Below, in pieces: positions 61,343 to 64,000 of a stretch of 64,000 nucleotides of DNA. Origin of the DNA: DATCJA01 sp963814955 (lineage in GTDB: Bacteria; Acidobacteriota; Vicinamibacteria; Vicinamibacterales; UBA2999); NCBI GenBank assembly GCA_963814955.1, contig CAWFEX010000001.1:248001-312000 (forward strand). Direction: 5' to 3'. The notes under the pieces were generated by a model. That model searched no databases and had not been told where the DNA came from. It worked only from the letters and a program-made list of their open reading frames with translations. Position 1 is the stretch's first letter, and each line of letters opens with the position of its first letter. The position numbers were made by a program, and so were the translations under genes.

Positions 61343-61741
61343 CTAGTGCGTGACGGTCGGAGCCCAGGTGCCCTCCACCACGAGGGCGTCTGAGTCATCG
61401 CGCCATGGCGGCATCGTAGTCCCAATCACAGACAGCGGGTCATCCCCGACGCTGCGGAACTGAAAGTCGGTGCCAACCGGAATCGTCACGCAGACGCCCG
61501 GGCGCAGCGCGACGATCTCCTCCCGGTTGTCGTGCCGCCGCCACATCTCGCCTCGCCCGGTCAGAACAAACCAGATCTCCTCGACCCGCGGATGTCTCAC
61601 TGCCCGACTCGTCTGTCCCGGTGGAAGTTCAAAGTGAGCGACGCTCCCGCCATCCAGCCGGAGAAGTACCCGCACATCCGAGCCATCTGGCGCCACAGCG
61701 TCCCGGGCCATCGGCAGTTGCTTCGTCGCGAACGTAACCAT
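61343..61741 (-). CDS. cupin-domain protein, cytosolic
   Basis: 132 residues; start complement at 61739-61741. No signal peptide. Cupin core: VAHFELPPGQTSRAVRHPRV, EEIWFVLTGRGEMWRRHDN and LRPGVCVTIPVGTDFQFRSV. One His of the usual metal triad (RHPRVEE) and the Glu are visible. The stop TAG belongs to a CTAGCGAGGC-TTCG-CCTC hairpin. Probable two-gene unit with the nitronate monooxygenase downstream. Confidence 0.82.
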   Translation of the reverse strand: MVTFATKQLPMARDAVAPDGSDVRVLLRLDGGSVAHFELPPGQTSRAVRHPRVEEIWFVLTGRGEMWRRHDNREEIVALRPGVCVTIPVGTDFQFRSVGDDPLSVIGTTMPPWRDDSDALVVEGTWAPTVTH

Positions 61742-61828
61742 AACGATTCTCTTGTCTGACGAGCGTCCAACCGGCGTTCATTTAAATGCCGGCCACTCAC
61801 AGGGCATACGGGAGGGGATCATCGTTCT

Positions 61829-63033
61829 TCATGGCCTCTTCACTTCGGCGACTGTTCGGTCTCGATCGAGTTTCAGCATCGCCAGCGTACCAAACACGGG
61901 TCCCGGTACGAGCAAAAGAAACGCCCACTGCCAACCCAGCCACTCGGCCGCGACCGGGAGCAGCCGAATCGTCGCCATCGTCAAAAGAAATCCTCCGCAC
62001 ATCTGCAACGTCAGTGCGGTTCCCACGTACTCACGGACGCTGTACTCCGCAACCAGCGCGGAAAACAACGCGGAGTCTGCAACCACAGCGACGCCCCATA
62101 TGACCGCCACCAGAACCAGGGCCCATAACCCCGCGTCGAATGCGAACCCGGCAAGCGCACAGCACGCAGCGCTCACGATCATCGCCCAGGCGGCGACACG
62201 CGCCTTGCCAAGGCGTTCTGAGACGAAGCCGGCTCCGACGCAGCCGACGGCGCCACTGGCAATCGCGATGAATGCAATCCACGACCCGCTGGTACGGCGA
62301 GGCTCGCCGACGCAAAGGCAGCGATCCACGTCCACATGGCGTAGAGCTCCCACATGTGACCCAAATAGCCGAGCGTTGCCAGTCGAACCCCGCGGTTCGC
62401 AAAGACACGTGTGATGGCATGGGGATCAAATGGTGCCGTCGTGGAAAGGTACGGACCGTCACGTATTGCGACAATCGTCAACAGGCCGCCGAAGATCGCG
62501 CAGCCCGATGCCGCGAGCATGAGCCCGCGCCACGCAACCGCCAGAGTGAGCGCCGCCAACAGATGCGGGAAGGCAGATCCGACCGTCAGCGCGCCGACAA
62601 TGATGCCCAGTGCGGCACCTCGGTTGTGCTGAAACCACCCTGCGGCAATCTTCATCCCCGGCGGATACACCCATGCCAGCATGACGCCGGTCACGAAGCG
62701 AAGCACGATAACCTGGAGCGCTCCACTGGCGAGCGTCACCGCAGCGTTCGCGATCGCGCCAGCGATCGCCCCCAGCGCGAACAGCCGGCGAGGGTTGAAG
62801 ACGTCGGGTAGATTCAGCGCCGCGCTCAGCAACGTGCCGCACACGAAGCCGGCTTGAACAGCCATCGTCAACCATGCCGTCTGGCCTGAATCGAGGTGGA
62901 AATCGACAGCCAGCGCGGGAGCAGTGGCGGTCGCCGAAAACCACAATGTCATGCCGAGCAATTCCGCCAGCGCGAGCAAGGCGAGCATCCGCCAGGCGGT
63001 GCGGGAATGGACGAACTCCGCTTGAATCGTCAA
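61829..63033 (-). pseudogene. MFS transporter, frameshifted
   Basis: Start complement at 63031-63033. The first frame has six to eight helices of an MFS carrier (WRMLALLALAELLGMTLWFS, QTAWLTMAVQAGFVCGTLLS, NAAVTLASGALQVIVLRFV) and loses sense at about 62300 after WELYAMWTWIAAFASASL. The next frame continues SGSWIAFIAIASGAVGCVGA, VLVAVIWGVAVVADSALFSA, GTALTLQMCGGFLLTMATIR to 61829. A one-base deletion (or 2-base gain) explains it. Repaired length about 400 residues. Substrate unknown. Confidence 0.78.
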
Positions 63034-63168
63034 CGTCTGCTTGGGCCAGAATGCGCGGGCGCCAGGCCCCGCGGCAAGAAATTATCGCGTGAGGTTGGTC
63101 GATCGGGCGATCGGGCCACGAATACTCGGAGGCACAGCAGATATGTTTCCGTGTCTCCGCGTCTCCGT

Positions 63169-63254
63169 CCTTCGACTTCCTCAGGACGCCCCGAGCAACG
63201 TCGAGGGGCGTGGCCCGTGTTCGTGAGCTGGCGGGCCGTGAAGGCCCGCCCTAC
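63169..63254. repeat. degenerate CCTTCGAC palindrome and intact GGCGGGCC hairpin
   Basis: 63169-63208 resembles the 41-43 bp insert palindrome (CCTTCGAC ... GTCGAGGGG). 63231-63254 is GGCGGGCC-GTGAA-GGCCCGCC followed by CTAC, the uninterrupted form of the hairpins at 784 and 53202. No gene in 63034-63264. Confidence 0.7.
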
Positions 63255-63264
63255 TGGTGTGACT

Positions 63265-64000
63265 TCAGTTCGACACGGGCGCCGCCTTACCGGCCTTGGC
63301 CTCCTCGACGTACTTGATCGTGCCCGCCTCCGCCCTGTCGAGCCACTGCTTCCACTGATCCGGGATCACGAATGGGTGCGGCTGGCCGGCCTGCCGCTTC
63401 GCCAGCGCCATCGCCGGTTCGAACACCGTGCCGCCGCGCGGATCGGGATAGGTCGTCAGCCAGCTGTGGACGTGCACCGGCACCTCGACGTCCGCGAACT
63501 CCTTGGACTTCAGCCGGCGGATGCTTTCGAGGAACTGGGTGCCGCCCTCGACGCCGTTGCGCTGCCCGGGTCCGCCGAAGAGGAACGCCGTGTGCGGCCG
63601 CCCGTTGTCAAACACCGTGAACTTAAAGGAGGGCGAGCCCGCGGTGTGACCTGGCAGCTTGTAGACCCGGATCTGCGTTTTCCCGAGGGTGATCACGTCG
63701 CCTTCCTTGATCACCAGGTCGCGTGCGAACGGGATACCGGGGTCGCGGGCGTTCGGGTTGTTGCCGCCGCGGCCCGACGCTGCGTTCTTGTAGAACGTCT
63801 CGATCAGCTGCCAGTCCTCTTCGAGCGTGGCGATCCGGGCCGCCGGAGCCGCCTGCTTCAGCTTGCCGGCGCCACCGAAATGATCGAGATGGCCGTGGCT
63901 CAGGAAGATGTAGCGGATGTTCTTCGGGTCGAAACCGACCTTCCTGATGCTGTCGAGCACGTGGTCAACGAGCGGTTCCTGCGTTGAATCGAACACGATG
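63265..64000 (-). CDS. MBL-fold hydrolase (subclass B3-like), 5' end outside window
   Basis: At least 243 residues; the frame is open to the window edge, so the real start is beyond 64000. The fold is a metallo-beta-lactamase: IRYIFLSHGHLDHFGGAG (HxHxDH), KLPGHTAGSPSFKFTV (third metal His) and a later HVHSWLTTYP. Sequence spacing fits subclass B3-like lactamases or related lactonases; without the N-terminus the true function is open. It is the last gene in the window and is followed by hairpin repeats at its 3' side. Confidence 0.8.
   Translation of the reverse strand, partial: IVFDSTQEPLVDHVLDSIRKVGFDPKNIRYIFLSHGHLDHFGGAGKLKQAAPAARIATLEEDWQLIETFYKNAASGRGGNNPNARDPGIPFARDLVIKEGDVITLGKTQIRVYKLPGHTAGSPSFKFTVFDNGRPHTAFLFGGPGQRNGVEGGTQFLESIRRLKSKEFADVEVPVHVHSWLTTYPDPRGGTVFEPAMALAKRQAGQPHPFVIPDQWKQWLDRAEAGTIKYVEEAKAGKAAPVSN

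Noticed and set aside
1..64000. tRNA, rRNA or prophage content
   Set aside because: No cloverleaf, rRNA-like or phage structural sequence was recognised by eye; a covariance search was not possible here.

Overview
The window is GC-rich DNA from what looks like an Acidobacteriota chromosome, most likely a Vicinamibacteria-type soil lineage. This placement is inference. It rests on three large Oar-like TonB-dependent receptors with an N-terminal carboxypeptidase-regulatory domain, a DUF1592/DUF1552 gene pair, several exported c-type cytochromes, five members of an exported protein family of unknown function, and hairpin repeats that run into coding sequence. I saw no rRNA, tRNA, CRISPR array, phage or transposase gene.

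Layout. 1-3.2 kb: aldolase end, cupin, secreted beta-helix protein. 3.3-10.8 kb: a co-directional run of exported redox or scavenging genes (DUF1592 cytochrome, DUF1552, ankyrin protein, cytochrome c, heme-propeller fusion). 11.2-12.5 kb: an isolated APC-family permease. 12.7-14.2 kb (minus): polysaccharide deacetylase and an exported RidA protein. 14.4-23.5 kb (plus): amidohydrolases, a substrate-binding protein, cupin, acetamidase/formamidase, carboxymuconolactone decarboxylase-like protein, VOC proteins, GNAT, a frameshifted class II aldolase and a second RidA. 23.6-28.9 kb (minus): a YdiJ-like FAD/Fe-S oxidase with a class V aminotransferase, then a second CMD protein. 29-32 kb: TonB receptor 1. 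32.2-34.7 kb: a broken tcuB-like gene divergent from an MHS-family transporter. 34.8-40 kb (minus): a split spermidine-synthase/TPR protein, a diheme protein and a YncE-like propeller. 40.1-42.6 kb: two badly frameshifted genes. 43-59.3 kb: two parallel modules, each opening with a TonB receptor (2 and 3, close paralogues) and carrying two members of the unknown exported family plus cytochromes, cupin, MBL or DUF6152 proteins. 59.3-60.3 kb: a repeat nest without genes. 60.3-64 kb (minus): nitronate monooxygenase, cupin, broken MFS transporter, and a metallo-beta-lactamase-fold enzyme cut by the window end.

Working together (inference): most products carry signal peptides, including families that are normally cytosolic (RidA, aldolase, acetamidase, CMD). 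The region reads as a periplasmic suite for capturing and breaking down small organic compounds, with TonB receptors for uptake and c-type cytochromes to receive electrons.

The most unusual content is non-coding. (1) A superfamily of hairpins with a 5' TAG, a variable but self-complementary stem and usually a TTYA loop sits between genes, inside genes and on stop codons. (2) A second ~41-43 bp palindrome is nested in the apical part of some of those hairpins, twice with 4-bp direct duplications. (3) Three copies of a ~270-bp element each have different but internally matched 25-30 bp terminal inverted repeats. (4) Heptanucleotide arrays lie just upstream of start codons. Many reading frames are also broken by single-base insertions; sequencing or assembly error must be excluded before calling these pseudogenes.
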